Below are positions 34,380 through 43,653 of a stretch of 64,000 bases of DNA, in pieces (the first letter of the stretch is position 1; each line of letters begins with the position of its first letter). The DNA lies in contig NZ_JBGFFE010000014.1 of the NCBI RefSeq assembly GCF_041224415.1, positions 1 through 64,000 on the forward strand, given 5' to 3'. A program made the position numbers and the translations under genes. This DNA comes from Clostridium_B lapidicellarium (GTDB taxonomy: Bacteria > Bacillota > Clostridia > Clostridiales > Clostridiaceae). The notes beneath the pieces were generated by a model. That model did no database searches, was not told the origin of the DNA, and worked only from the letters and a program-made list of their open reading frames with translations.

Positions 34380-35375
34380 ATGGTTGATTTAAAGGGAAGG
34401 AGCTTTTTAACTCTCAGGGATTTTTCACGAGAAGAGATAAGATATCTGCTGGATCTTTCTAAAAAACTCAAGGAAGAAAAACATAATGGGAAAGAAAAAA
34501 AGAGACTGCAGGGAAAAAATATTGCTCTTATATTTGAAAAAGATTCTTTAAGGACAAGATGTTCATTTCAGGTAGGGGCATATGATGAAGGTGCATCGGT
34601 AACTTATATAGGACCTACGGGAAGCCATATGGGTAAAAAAGAATCGGTGAAAGATACGGCCAGAGTAATGGGGAGGATGTTTGACGGAGTGGAATACAGG
34701 GGATTTTCACAGAAAAATATGGAAATTTTTGCTGAATATTCAGGAGTACCACTGTGGAATGGACTCTCAGACGAAGATCATCCTACCCAGGTACTAGCAG
34801 ATTTTTTGACTGTAGAAGAACATGTTGATAAACCACTTGAAGATGTAAATTTTATCTATATTGGCGACGGAAGGAACAACATGGCAAATGCACTTATGAT
34901 TGGATCGGCAAAAATGGGAGTTGATTTTAAAATTATAACTCCAAAGGAGCTGTTTCCTGAAGATGAACTGGTGGCGGAATGTAAAAAGATTTCGAAAAAA
35001 AATGGAGGAAATATTACCATAAGCGATGATATATACGGCAGCGTAAAAGGAGCAGATGTTTTGTATACAGATGTGTGGCTCTCAATGGGGGAGAATAGAA
35101 ATCTGTGGAAAAGCAGAATTGAAGCTTTGATGCCATACCAGGTAAACGGTAAACTTGTTGAATCCTGTGAAAATAAAGATGTGAAATTCATGCACTGTCT
35201 TCCTGCCTTTCACAATAGAGAGACAAATACGGGCGAGGATATATATCAAAAATTTGGCTATGAAGCACTGGAAGTTACAGAAGAAGTATTTGAGGGAGAA
35301 CATTCTATAGTATTTGATGAAGCAGAAAATAGATTGCATACTATAAAGGCAGTCATGGTGGCAACTTTAGCCTAG
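34380..35375 (+). CDS. argF: Ornithine carbamoyltransferase
   Basis: 331 residues. The carbamoyl phosphate site SLRTRCSF (in place of the common STRTR) is near 56, HPTQVLADFLT near 138, the ornithine loop YTDVWLSMGE near 228, and HCLPAFHNRETNTG near 269. It makes citrulline from ornithine and carbamoyl phosphate, or runs in reverse in arginine fermentation. It is followed by carA and carB, which supply carbamoyl phosphate, so this is a citrulline-forming operon. AGGAGG precedes ATG 34380. Confidence 0.94.
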   Translation: MVDLKGRSFLTLRDFSREEIRYLLDLSKKLKEEKHNGKEKKRLQGKNIALIFEKDSLRTRCSFQVGAYDEGASVTYIGPTGSHMGKKESVKDTARVMGRMFDGVEYRGFSQKNMEIFAEYSGVPLWNGLSDEDHPTQVLADFLTVEEHVDKPLEDVNFIYIGDGRNNMANALMIGSAKMGVDFKIITPKELFPEDELVAECKKISKKNGGNITISDDIYGSVKGADVLYTDVWLSMGENRNLWKSRIEALMPYQVNGKLVESCENKDVKFMHCLPAFHNRETNTGEDIYQKFGYEALEVTEEVFEGEHSIVFDEAENRLHTIKAVMVATLA

Positions 35376-35415
35376 GAATCATTTTATGCAGTAATATTTA
35401 GAAAGAAGGAATATT

Positions 35416-36477
35416 ATGAATTCCATATTGTATTTGGAAGATGGAACCGTGTTTATGGGGAAAGCTGTAGGAAGAAATGGTGTAACTGCAGGGGAACTGG
35501 TTTTCAATACTTCAATGACAGGTTACCAGGAGATACTTACAGACCCTTCTTATAGAGGTCAGGTAATTACCTTTTGTTACCCATATATAGGAAATTATGG
35601 CGTCAACCAGGATTTTAGCCAGTCTGGAGAAGCACAGGTAAAGGGAGTGGTGTTGAAAAACGCCTATTCTGATACATCCCATTATTTAAGCAGGGAGAGC
35701 TTTACAGATTTTCTGAAAAAAAATAATATAGTGGGTATCAGCGGCATAGATACCAGAAGCATAACAAAAAAGATAAGGTCAAAAGGTACTATGAAATGTG
35801 TGATATGCAATAAGAACAAACCTATAAATGAGATTAAAAATATGCTGGATTCCTGTGATGATAAAAATCTGGTTGAGCAGGTAAGTACCCCATCTGTAAA
35901 GAATATTAAAGGAAGCGGACCTAAAGTGGCACTTCTGGATTTTGGTGCCAAGATAAATATAATGAAAAATTTAAAACGCAGAAATTGCGATATAACCGTA
36001 TTTCCCTATGATTCTTCCTATGAGGATATAGAGAGGATAAATCCCCAGGGTATACTTTTGAGCAATGGTCCGGGAAATCCCAAAGATTTAGGTAAAATTA
36101 TGCCTACTATAAAAAAGATGATTGGAAACATTCCGGTATTCGGGATATGCCTGGGACATCAGTTACTGGCTCTTGCACTGGGTGGAGATACCTATAAGAT
36201 GAAATTTGGACATAGAGGCAGTAATCATGGCGTATATGACAGGGACCTTGACAAATCCTTTATAACGTCTCAGAATCATGGCTATGCCGTTAGAAGAGAA
36301 AGCCTGGATAAAGATATTATTGAGGTGACCCATCTGAATTTAAATGACAATACTGTAGAGGGAATAAGACATAAAACCCTTCCTATATTTTCAGTACAAT
36401 TTCACCCGGAAGGTTCTCCAGGGCCTAAGGATACAGATTATTTATTTGATAAGTTTTTAAGATATATGACTCTATAG
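35416..36477 (+). CDS. carA: Carbamoyl-phosphate synthase small (glutaminase) subunit
   Basis: 353 residues. The N-terminal CarA domain starts LYLEDGTVFMGKAVG and has FNTSMTGYQEILTDPSY. The class I glutamine amidotransferase domain carries the nucleophile in FGICLGHQ and the His-Glu pair in QFHPEGSPGP. It releases ammonia for carB. It lies 40 bases after argF and 27 before carB. Grouping with argF, not pyr genes, suggests arginine-linked control. Confidence 0.95.
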   Translation: MNSILYLEDGTVFMGKAVGRNGVTAGELVFNTSMTGYQEILTDPSYRGQVITFCYPYIGNYGVNQDFSQSGEAQVKGVVLKNAYSDTSHYLSRESFTDFLKKNNIVGISGIDTRSITKKIRSKGTMKCVICNKNKPINEIKNMLDSCDDKNLVEQVSTPSVKNIKGSGPKVALLDFGAKINIMKNLKRRNCDITVFPYDSSYEDIERINPQGILLSNGPGNPKDLGKIMPTIKKMIGNIPVFGICLGHQLLALALGGDTYKMKFGHRGSNHGVYDRDLDKSFITSQNHGYAVRRESLDKDIIEVTHLNLNDNTVEGIRHKTLPIFSVQFHPEGSPGPKDTDYLFDKFLRYMTL

Positions 36478-36504
36478 TATAAATAAACAAGGAGAAGTGA
36501 TACA

Positions 36505-39500
36505 ATGCCGTTGAGGAAAAACTTGAAAAAAGTTTTGATAATAGGATCGGGACCTATAATAATAGGCCAAGCTGCTGAGTTTGATTATTCAGGGACTCAG
36601 GCATGTGAGGCAATAAAAAGAGAGGGAATAGAAACAGTTCTTGTAAACAGCAATCCGGCAACTATAATGACAGATAAAAATATTGCAGACAAGACTTATA
36701 TAGAACCTCTTACTGTTGAATCATTGGAAAAAATAATAGCAAGGGAAAAACCGGATGGTGTTTTAGCGGGATTTGGTGGACAAACGGCCCTGAATTTGGC
36801 CATGGAACTTAACAAGGCCGGAATTTTAAAAAAATACAATGTGGAATTACTCGGAATAAAAGTAAAATCCATAGAAAATGCAGAGGACAGAAAGAGCTTT
36901 AAAAATCTTATGGAGAAAATAGGAGAGCCTGTGGCTGTGAGTACCATAGCCACTAATTTAGATGAGTGCAAGGAATTTTTGAATGAAATCAGCCTTCCTA
37001 TTATAATAAGACCTGCCTATACACTTGGAGGTACTGGTGGTGGAATTGCAAACAATTATGAAGAATATCTGGAAATATGTAAAAATGGACTGGAAGAAAG
37101 TCCTATAACACAAATACTTTTGGAGCAGAGTTTGGCAGGATGGAAAGAACTGGAATATGAGATAATGAGGGACAAAAAAGACAACTGTATGGTAGTATGC
37201 AACATGGAAAACCTGGATCCTGTAGGTATTCACACCGGTGACAGTATAGTTGTGGCGCCTTCTCAAACTCTAAATGACAGGGAATACCAGATGCTCAGAA
37301 GATCTGCCATAAAAATAATAAGAACTTTGAAGATAGAAGGAGGCTGTAACATACAATTTGCACTGGATCCCAACAGCGGCAGATATATGGTCATAGAAGT
37401 AAATCCGAGAGTGAGCAGATCAAGTGCATTGGCTTCCAAGGCTGCAGGGTATCCCATAGCCAAAATTGCAGCTAAAATTGCTTTGGGTTATACACTTGAT
37501 GAATTGAAAAATTATGTTACAGGGAACTCAAGTGCCCTTTTTGAACCAACCCTTGATTATTGTGTAGTTAAAATGCCAAAATGGCCTTTCAATAAATTCA
37601 AGACTGCAGATAGAACTTTAAAGACCCAGATGAAGGCTACAGGAGAAGTCATGGCTATAGACAGGAGTTTTGAAAGTGCACTTTTAAAGGCCGTGATAAG
37701 TTTGGAGGGAAAGCTAATAGGACTCAAACTGGACAAACTTGAAGATCTAAGTGTACCAGAAATAGTTGATAAACTGAAGATGCAGGATGACGAGAGATTG
37801 TTTGCAGTGGCGGAAGCTCTTCGAAAGGGAATGAGTGTGGATGAGCTCTATGAGATAACCAAAATTGATAAGTGGTTTATATATAGAATAAAAAATATAG
37901 TGAATATGGAAAATGAACTAGTAAATAACGCTCCAGATGTGGATACCATACAGCAGGCTGAAATTATGGGATTTACGGATGAATATATATGCAAGCTTAT
38001 GGGCATGAAATTAGAAGATTTAAAGAGGATCAAGGAAGTAAACAGGATAAAAGTAGTGTACAAGATGGTTGACACCTGCAGCGGTGAATTTCAAGCAAGG
38101 ACGTCCTATTACTATTCCTGCTATGATCTGGAAGATGACAACACAGTGTCGGATGATAAAAAAATACTTGTAATAGGCTCCGGACCTATTAGGATAGGAC
38201 AGGGAATAGAATTTGACTACTGCTGCGTAAATGGTGTATGGGCCATAAAAAAAGCTGGATATAAGTCGATTATAGTGAACAACAATCCTGAGACTGTAAG
38301 TACGGATTTTGATATTTCTGATAAACTTTATTTTGATCCGCTGTATATAGATGACGTGATGAATGTGATAAATGAAGAGAAAGTGGACGGGGTTATAGTA
38401 CAATTTGGCGGACAGACAGCTTTAAATTTATCGAAGAAATTAAGTGATGCAGGGGTAAAATTACTTGGAACTTCCTTTAAGTCCATAGATCTGGCTGAAG
38501 ACAGAGAAAAATTCAGGGTCTTTTTAAAGGAATTGAATATCAATTCCCCCATAGGCGGTTCCGTGACCAGTTTAAAAGAAGCAGACAGGTTAATTGATGA
38601 GATAGGCTATCCGGTTATTGTAAGGCCCTCTTATGTGATTGGCGGAAGGGCTATGAAGGTAGTGTACAACCATGAAGAATTATCCCAGTATTTAAAAGAT
38701 GCAGTAAATCTGTCAAAAGAGCATCCAGTACTCGTAGATAGATATATTTTGGGCAGAGAAATAGAAGTGGATGCAATATCCGACGGTCAGGATTTAATAA
38801 TTCCGGGGGTAATGGAACATGTGGAAAGGACAGGAGTACATTCCGGAGACAGTATTGCAGTATATCCTGCAGATGATCTTCCTGAAAAGGTTCTTGGAAA
38901 GATAGAAGACTATACGGTAAAAATAGCCAGAGGATTAAAGGTGAAAGGACTTTTAAATGTACAGTATGCGTATGATGGAGATAAGATATATGTAATAGAA
39001 GTAAACCCAAGGGCCTCGAGAACTGTGCCAATCTTAAGCAAGGTTACGGATATTCCAATGGTGGAGATAGCTGTGCAGATCATGCTGGGGAAGAGGATAA
39101 GAGATTTTGGCTACAAGCAGGATGAATATAAGTTCAGTGATATTTATGCCGTAAAGATGCCGGTGTTCTCCAGCAAGAAGCTTCCAGGTGTGGATGTAGC
39201 TCTCGGACCTGAAATGAAATCCACAGGGGAGGTTCTTGGAATTGATTTTGATAAAAATAAAGCTGTGTATAAGGCTTTTAAAGCAGCGGGTTTTAAAATC
39301 TTTCACAGTGGGAACCTATATGTTTCCATAGATGATCGGGACAAGGAAGATTCTCTTCATATAATAGCAAAATATGATAAATTGGGCTTTGATATTTTAG
39401 GCTCTGCAGGTACTTGTGAGTTTTTAAATAAAAATGGTATAAAATGTACTGAGGTTGACATAAAAGATGCACCGGGATATATTAAAGAAAATAAGGTAGA

Positions 39501-39729
39501 TGTGGTTATCAATATACCGACTCAGGGATATGACAGCAGTAGACAGGGTTTTGAACTGAGGCGTACTGCACTGGCCCATGATAAAGTGATTTTTACCTGC
39601 ATTGATACTGCTAATGCCTATGTAGATGCCATAATGGTAGAAAAGAACGGTGAGATTATAGAATATAAAACCATGAGTGAATATTTGAGAAAGAGGGTTA
39701 AATATAGAGAAATGGTAAAATGCAGCTAA
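36505..39729 (+). CDS. carB: Carbamoyl-phosphate synthase large subunit
   Basis: 1074 residues, full length, with the internal duplication intact: KVLIIGSGPIIIGQAAEFDYSG at the start and ILVIGSGPIRIGQGIEFDYC near 553. Both ATP-grasp halves keep their metal-site strings (VIEVNPRVSRSSALASKAAGYP and VIEVNPRASRTVPILSKVT). The C-terminal MGS-like allosteric domain runs from about 935. It makes carbamoyl phosphate from bicarbonate, ammonia and two ATP. The downstream region to 39833 holds only weak hairpins (CTATCG/CGATAG; CACTGC/GCAGTG). Confidence 0.96.
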   Translation: MPLRKNLKKVLIIGSGPIIIGQAAEFDYSGTQACEAIKREGIETVLVNSNPATIMTDKNIADKTYIEPLTVESLEKIIAREKPDGVLAGFGGQTALNLAMELNKAGILKKYNVELLGIKVKSIENAEDRKSFKNLMEKIGEPVAVSTIATNLDECKEFLNEISLPIIIRPAYTLGGTGGGIANNYEEYLEICKNGLEESPITQILLEQSLAGWKELEYEIMRDKKDNCMVVCNMENLDPVGIHTGDSIVVAPSQTLNDREYQMLRRSAIKIIRTLKIEGGCNIQFALDPNSGRYMVIEVNPRVSRSSALASKAAGYPIAKIAAKIALGYTLDELKNYVTGNSSALFEPTLDYCVVKMPKWPFNKFKTADRTLKTQMKATGEVMAIDRSFESALLKAVISLEGKLIGLKLDKLEDLSVPEIVDKLKMQDDERLFAVAEALRKGMSVDELYEITKIDKWFIYRIKNIVNMENELVNNAPDVDTIQQAEIMGFTDEYICKLMGMKLEDLKRIKEVNRIKVVYKMVDTCSGEFQARTSYYYSCYDLEDDNTVSDDKKILVIGSGPIRIGQGIEFDYCCVNGVWAIKKAGYKSIIVNNNPETVSTDFDISDKLYFDPLYIDDVMNVINEEKVDGVIVQFGGQTALNLSKKLSDAGVKLLGTSFKSIDLAEDREKFRVFLKELNINSPIGGSVTSLKEADRLIDEIGYPVIVRPSYVIGGRAMKVVYNHEELSQYLKDAVNLSKEHPVLVDRYILGREIEVDAISDGQDLIIPGVMEHVERTGVHSGDSIAVYPADDLPEKVLGKIEDYTVKIARGLKVKGLLNVQYAYDGDKIYVIEVNPRASRTVPILSKVTDIPMVEIAVQIMLGKRIRDFGYKQDEYKFSDIYAVKMPVFSSKKLPGVDVALGPEMKSTGEVLGIDFDKNKAVYKAFKAAGFKIFHSGNLYVSIDDRDKEDSLHIIAKYDKLGFDILGSAGTCEFLNKNGIKCTEVDIKDAPGYIKENKVDVVINIPTQGYDSSRQGFELRRTALAHDKVIFTCIDTANAYVDAIMVEKNGEIIEYKTMSEYLRKRVKYREMVKCS

Positions 39730-39833
39730 ACAGATTGATTTTAAAGGCTTGCATCATGTCTATCGCCTTCAATTTCATAAAAATGGAGACGATAGGCACT
39801 GCTGTATGCAGTGTAATAATCCAGTAAAACAGA

Positions 39834-39995
39834 TTATTTTTTATGCTTTGCGGCGCCTCCTAAGTTTTCAAATAAAAATTTTTCCAGCTCTCTATCCAGT
39901 CTGCTGCTTGTTTTTCTAATCTTGTCTTTGCTCATATTTTGATAAATCAGCTTTTCTAATTCTTTTTTTAATTTATAAATTTCTTCTTTTGACAA
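39834..39995 (-). CDS. Spo0E-like aspartyl-phosphate phosphatase
   Basis: 53 residues. It shows the Spo0E pattern: a first helix IYKLKKELEKLIYQN, a turn, then IRKTSSRLDRELEKF with the S-x-x-LD-x-x-L core. Such proteins dephosphorylate Spo0A~P and hold back sporulation. I use TTG 39995 because GGAG at 40004-40007 is 8 bases upstream and this gives the family's usual length. The open frame extends to 40154 and would add an unlikely membrane helix. The C-terminal GGAAKHKK is unusual. Confidence 0.78.
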   Translation of the reverse strand: MSKEEIYKLKKELEKLIYQNMSKDKIRKTSSRLDRELEKFLFENLGGAAKHKK

Positions 39996-40192
39996 GTTTA
40001 ACACTCCAAATTGATAATTTGTTTTTAAAATAAGCTTCATACCAATTTTACATGATAAGTGTGCTATTTGCAAATATATTTTATATGCAAATAGCACAAG
40101 ATAAATAGTGATACTTATAATTACTATGCATAAAGTCAATATATGTACATACAATAATTGTTGATAATTGTAAAATTGGAGTGATTTATTTT

Positions 40193-41095
40193 ATGAGAAA
40201 AAAAATAATTGTATTTTTTATATTGACATGCATGTGCCTTAGCATACATGAAAAAGCTGGAGCTGCTGATTACGATACTGTATTAAAGCAGGACATTCTG
40301 TGTCTCATGATGGCCTATCCAGAATATATTACGGATGTGGAAAAGGATAATAGCGGCAGGGTATATGTAATTATGAAATCAGGTAAAAGGATTTTATACG
40401 ATGACAAAAAAGAGAAAAGTTCTGAAGAAAAGTTCCAAAATACAGATCTACAGGACATGATGGAACAGCCATATCCATTGGGGGCTGTAAATGGAGCTGC
40501 GGAAAAAAATTTTGATCCTGGCAGGTTTAGGGTTTATTCTCTTTTGAAGGAAATCTATGGCAATGATAAGAATTCTGTGGAATCAAACCTGGAAATGGCC
40601 AGTTTAGGCTACAGAAGATTTCAATTCAACGGAAACAATAATGCTTCATTATCTCTTGAAAGGGCAATGAAAGAGCTTATTCCCCTCTCGCAAAAAAAGG
40701 GAAATATAGCAAAATGTCTGTTTCCCAGCAGCGGTACTTTCAATTACAGATATATTTCGGGAACGAATATGTTGAGTCCCCATTCTTTCGGGATAGCAAT
40801 TGACCTTGCCAGGGACAGAAGAGATTATTGGAAGTGGGTGTCAAGAGAGGAAGGAAGTCTGCGAATAAAAAAATATCCGAGGGAAATTGTAGAAGTATTT
40901 GAGAAAAATAATTTTGTGTGGGGTGGAAAATGGAGCCATTTTGATACTTTGCATTTTGAATACAGACCTGAGATAATTTTAAAAGCCAGATATTTCGGCG
41001 GTAAAAGACAAAATGGAGATTGCTGGTACAAAGGTGCTCCCTGCAGTGATAAAGATGTAAAAAAATATATTGAGTGGATCGACAAGAAGCTATAG
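40193..41095 (+). CDS. Exported M15-type D-alanyl-D-alanine carboxypeptidase
   Basis: 300 residues. A signal peptide (about 1-25, ending KAGAA) is followed by a domain with the M15 zinc site: HSFGIAID with His197 and Asp204, and WSHFDTLHFEYRP with His249, Asp251 and His254. These enzymes trim peptidoglycan stem peptides outside the cell. I start at ATG 40193 after GGAG at 40178-40181; the GTG at 40181 overlaps that site. The next gene encodes a second exported hydrolase. Confidence 0.85.
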   Translation: MRKKIIVFFILTCMCLSIHEKAGAADYDTVLKQDILCLMMAYPEYITDVEKDNSGRVYVIMKSGKRILYDDKKEKSSEEKFQNTDLQDMMEQPYPLGAVNGAAEKNFDPGRFRVYSLLKEIYGNDKNSVESNLEMASLGYRRFQFNGNNNASLSLERAMKELIPLSQKKGNIAKCLFPSSGTFNYRYISGTNMLSPHSFGIAIDLARDRRDYWKWVSREEGSLRIKKYPREIVEVFEKNNFVWGGKWSHFDTLHFEYRPEIILKARYFGGKRQNGDCWYKGAPCSDKDVKKYIEWIDKKL

Positions 41096-41247
41096 AAAAA
41101 ACATTATAGGGAAGATTCTGAAATAAATATGAAACTTCTACTAGAATTTACAAAAGCTTGGTAGAAAGTCCATCAGTTTTAACTGTGGGATGAATGCTTA
41201 TACAATTGGGCACAATAATTGTAAAAATTATATGAGGAGTATAGCTT

Positions 41248-42345
41248 ATGAAACATTCCTTGACAAAAATGGTTTTTAGGTCCACGATAATGATTTTAGT
41301 CATATTTTTTTCATGCTTTTTTAAGGGTGTACTGGGAGAAGAAAGTGATGTGAAAAATGAGATTATAAATTCTACTAAACAGATATTTGAAAATAGAAAT
41401 AGAGCCATATTAAATGGAAATTTACAATTTATAGAGCCTTATTATGACAAGAGTACGAAATATGGAGCCTGGGCCTATGACCATGAAGAGAAAAAAATGA
41501 AATATTTAAAGAACTGGGAAGATAAACAGGGGGTAAAATTTGTAGAAATTCTGCCGGATGTCGTAGTTAAAAGGATAAAAGATAAGGGTGATAAATTTTC
41601 TGTAAATTTAATTTGTTCAACTGAATACAGATATGTATATGAAGATACGCCCAAATTAGTAAACAGCTGTAGAATAGGAACTTTACATGTACTTAATATG
41701 GAAAAGAAAAACGGTAAGTGGATTATTACAAAGGAGTGGTATAAAGATCCTTTTGCAGATTCCCTTAATTTGGATAATTTGAAAATGGATTCTGTAAAAC
41801 GGTATATATTATTGCAGAACAGGAGGGACTTTTCGGGTATTACGGAGAGAAGAAAATCTTCTGTGGAATATGCAGATAGGTACTGCGGTATAGCTTCGGA
41901 AAAAAAATATGGGTATACTTATAATAAAAAATACAGAAATTATAATTCTCAAGGCGGTGATTGTGCCAACTTTGCATCCCAGGTACTGCATGAGGGAGGA
42001 AAATTCAAAAAAAATTCCGCATGGAATTATGACAGCTCGGGGGCAACCAGCTCCTGGCTAAATGCAGATGGATTTAAAAATTATATGATATACAGCGGAA
42101 GGGCATCGGTTGTAGCTCATGGAAGTTATGAAAAGGTCTATAGAGATTCTTATAAACTTCTTCCGGGAGATTTTATAGCATATGAAAAAAAAGGGGATAT
42201 AACTCATATTTCCATGGTTACAGGTGCGGACTCCAGAGGATATTCTCTTGTAAGTTGCCATAATACAGATAGAAATAGAGTACCTTGGGATCTAGGCTGG
42301 AGTGATAAAAATATAAAGTTTTGGCTTTTGCATGTAAATTATTAA
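41248..42345 (+). CDS. Exported amidase-domain (Amidase_6, CHAP-like) protein
   Basis: 365 residues. A signal or anchor helix at 9-30, an uncharacterised domain to about 200, then an Amidase_6 domain: catalytic Cys239 in SQGGDCANFASQ, PGDFIAYEKKGD near 306 and His320 in ITHISMVTG. It is probably a cysteine amidase or endopeptidase of cell-wall peptides. The pairing with the M15 enzyme, and Spo0E nearby, suggests envelope or spore remodelling, but no operator shows timing. No terminator follows; instead the second RNA-like element begins 10 bases downstream. Confidence 0.82.
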   Translation: MKHSLTKMVFRSTIMILVIFFSCFFKGVLGEESDVKNEIINSTKQIFENRNRAILNGNLQFIEPYYDKSTKYGAWAYDHEEKKMKYLKNWEDKQGVKFVEILPDVVVKRIKDKGDKFSVNLICSTEYRYVYEDTPKLVNSCRIGTLHVLNMEKKNGKWIITKEWYKDPFADSLNLDNLKMDSVKRYILLQNRRDFSGITERRKSSVEYADRYCGIASEKKYGYTYNKKYRNYNSQGGDCANFASQVLHEGGKFKKNSAWNYDSSGATSSWLNADGFKNYMIYSGRASVVAHGSYEKVYRDSYKLLPGDFIAYEKKGDITHISMVTGADSRGYSLVSCHNTDRNRVPWDLGWSDKNIKFWLLHVNY

Positions 42346-42354
42346 ATTAATACA

Positions 42355-42555
42355 AAGGCTACCATTGCTAATACTCCCGGCTTCTCAAAACGGGAGATAA
42401 GCACTGCTTGCGCGCCTGGATAAGTTCTCCCCCTAAAGGATAACGTATTCTAAGTACTGAAGACACTAAGAATGCTGCTAATAAGGTCCGGGTGGAGAAA
42501 AGTATTTCTTATAAGCAAACTCCACCTGAAACTAAGAATTACTTGATAATGATAT
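42355..42555 (+). ncRNA. Second, degenerate copy (B) of the structured element
   Basis: The 5' 70 bases align closely with copy A: AAGGCTACCATTGCTAATACTCCC, a GGGAG hairpin, ATAAGCACTG, then GCGCCTGGATAAG. The 3' half has diverged: the CAGTGCTT needed to close the outer stem is missing, an extra segment lies at 42430-42485, and the inner stem is now GGTGGAG/CTCCACC (491-497 and 520-526 past 42000). No terminator is seen. It fills most of the 346-base gap before 42692. Confidence 0.5.
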
Positions 42556-42691
42556 TATGATCAACTGTAGATGTGATTTTTGATTTTTAATGTGGATGTA
42601 TAAATTAATAAAAGGAGGATATGCTACAGTAAGAATGTATTTTATTGCGTAAAAATGATATGATGGAATTGTAAGTAGGAGGGAATATATA

Positions 42692-43132
42692 TTGTTTAAA
42701 TTGGGGAAAACACAAAAGTTGACGGGAAATATATATGTAGTGAGAACATTGATTTCTAATTTCTTTATATATTCTGATTGTGATACCACTATATGTTTTA
42801 ATGCTGGATTTATGCCGTCTGTTATAAATAGAGAATTGAAAAAAATAGATATTCATCCTCAGTCTGTCTGTGGTATATTTTTAACGTATCCCAGCTTCTA
42901 TCACATGGGAGGAATTAATTTGTTTAAGAATGCCGATATTTATTTTTCGGCAGATATATCTATAAGAAGATCTAAAGAGATATGTTTTCATATTGAAAAT
43001 GCAAATTATGCAAAACTTAGAGATGGAGATGAAATCAATGTGGGAAAGATAAAAATAAGATCTGTTATATTTCCAGGACACAAAAAGGGAGTTATTTCTT
43101 ACATAGTTAACGACAGCATTTTATTTGTATAG
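42692..43132 (+). CDS. Degenerate, truncated metallo-beta-lactamase-fold protein
   Basis: 146 residues against over 200 for an intact domain. The N-terminal strands (GNIYVVRT, ISNFFIYSDCDTTICFNAGF) and the PGHKKGVISYIV segment fit the fold, but the HxHxDH metal site is replaced by TYPSFYHMGGI, keeping only the last His. It ends at SILFV, where the next metal Asp (GD) would be. GGAGG precedes TTG 42692, so it may still be translated. It is either a decayed gene or a non-catalytic relic. Confidence 0.55.
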   Translation: MFKLGKTQKLTGNIYVVRTLISNFFIYSDCDTTICFNAGFMPSVINRELKKIDIHPQSVCGIFLTYPSFYHMGGINLFKNADIYFSADISIRRSKEICFHIENANYAKLRDGDEINVGKIKIRSVIFPGHKKGVISYIVNDSILFV

Positions 43133-43208
43133 TATCTGTTGAAAATTATTTTTATTTTTGAAAAGAATAGAATAGGTGATTTGTGGACAAACATCATAAA
43201 AATTGAGG

Positions 43209-43253
43209 TTGATATTACTATATAATTAGTGTATTATGATAATATAACACTAA
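43209..43253 (+). promoter_or_regulatory. Promoter and YtrA-type operator of the GntR-ABC operon
   Basis: TTGATA (43209-43214), 17 bases, TATTAT (43232-43237). A symmetric TTAGTGT (43226-43232) and ACACTAA (43247-43253) pair straddles the -10, as expected for a GntR autorepressor. Confidence 0.65.
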
Positions 43254-43282
43254 GATATTAGTTCAGACGTGGAGGTGAAAAA

Positions 43283-43651
43283 ATGGACAGTGAATTTGAA
43301 CCCAATATACCAATATATGTTCAAATAATGAATGATATAAAGAGAAGAATAGTAAGTGAGCAATTGAAACCCGAAGATAAATTGCATTCTGTAAGGGAGA
43401 TGTCCGTAAAGCTCAAAGTAAACCCAAATACTATTCAAAGAGCCTATCGGGAATTGGAAAGACAGGGTATCACTTATAAACAGAGAGGTATGGGTACTTT
43501 CGTAAGCGGCGATATATCGGTTATAAATAATTTAAAAAGGGAAATGGCACAGGATGTGCTCTGTAATTTTATGAGAGATATGAAGGGACTGGGATTTTCA
43601 CCAAAAGAAATAGTTGAAATTGTAAGAGAAAATATACGGGAGGATATTTAA
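43283..43651 (+). CDS. GntR-family regulator (YtrA subfamily)
   Basis: 122 residues. An N-terminal winged helix (PIYVQIMNDIKRRIVSEQLKPEDKLHSVREMSVKLKVNPNTIQRAYRELERQG) and a short dimer helix are all there is, which is the YtrA subgroup layout. These repress ABC operons induced by cell-wall stress. The two downstream genes are an ABC ATPase and permease, starting 2 bases after its stop. The operator over its -10 supports autoregulation. Confidence 0.9.
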   Translation: MDSEFEPNIPIYVQIMNDIKRRIVSEQLKPEDKLHSVREMSVKLKVNPNTIQRAYRELERQGITYKQRGMGTFVSGDISVINNLKREMAQDVLCNFMRDMKGLGFSPKEIVEIVRENIREDI

Positions 43652-43653
43652 AA

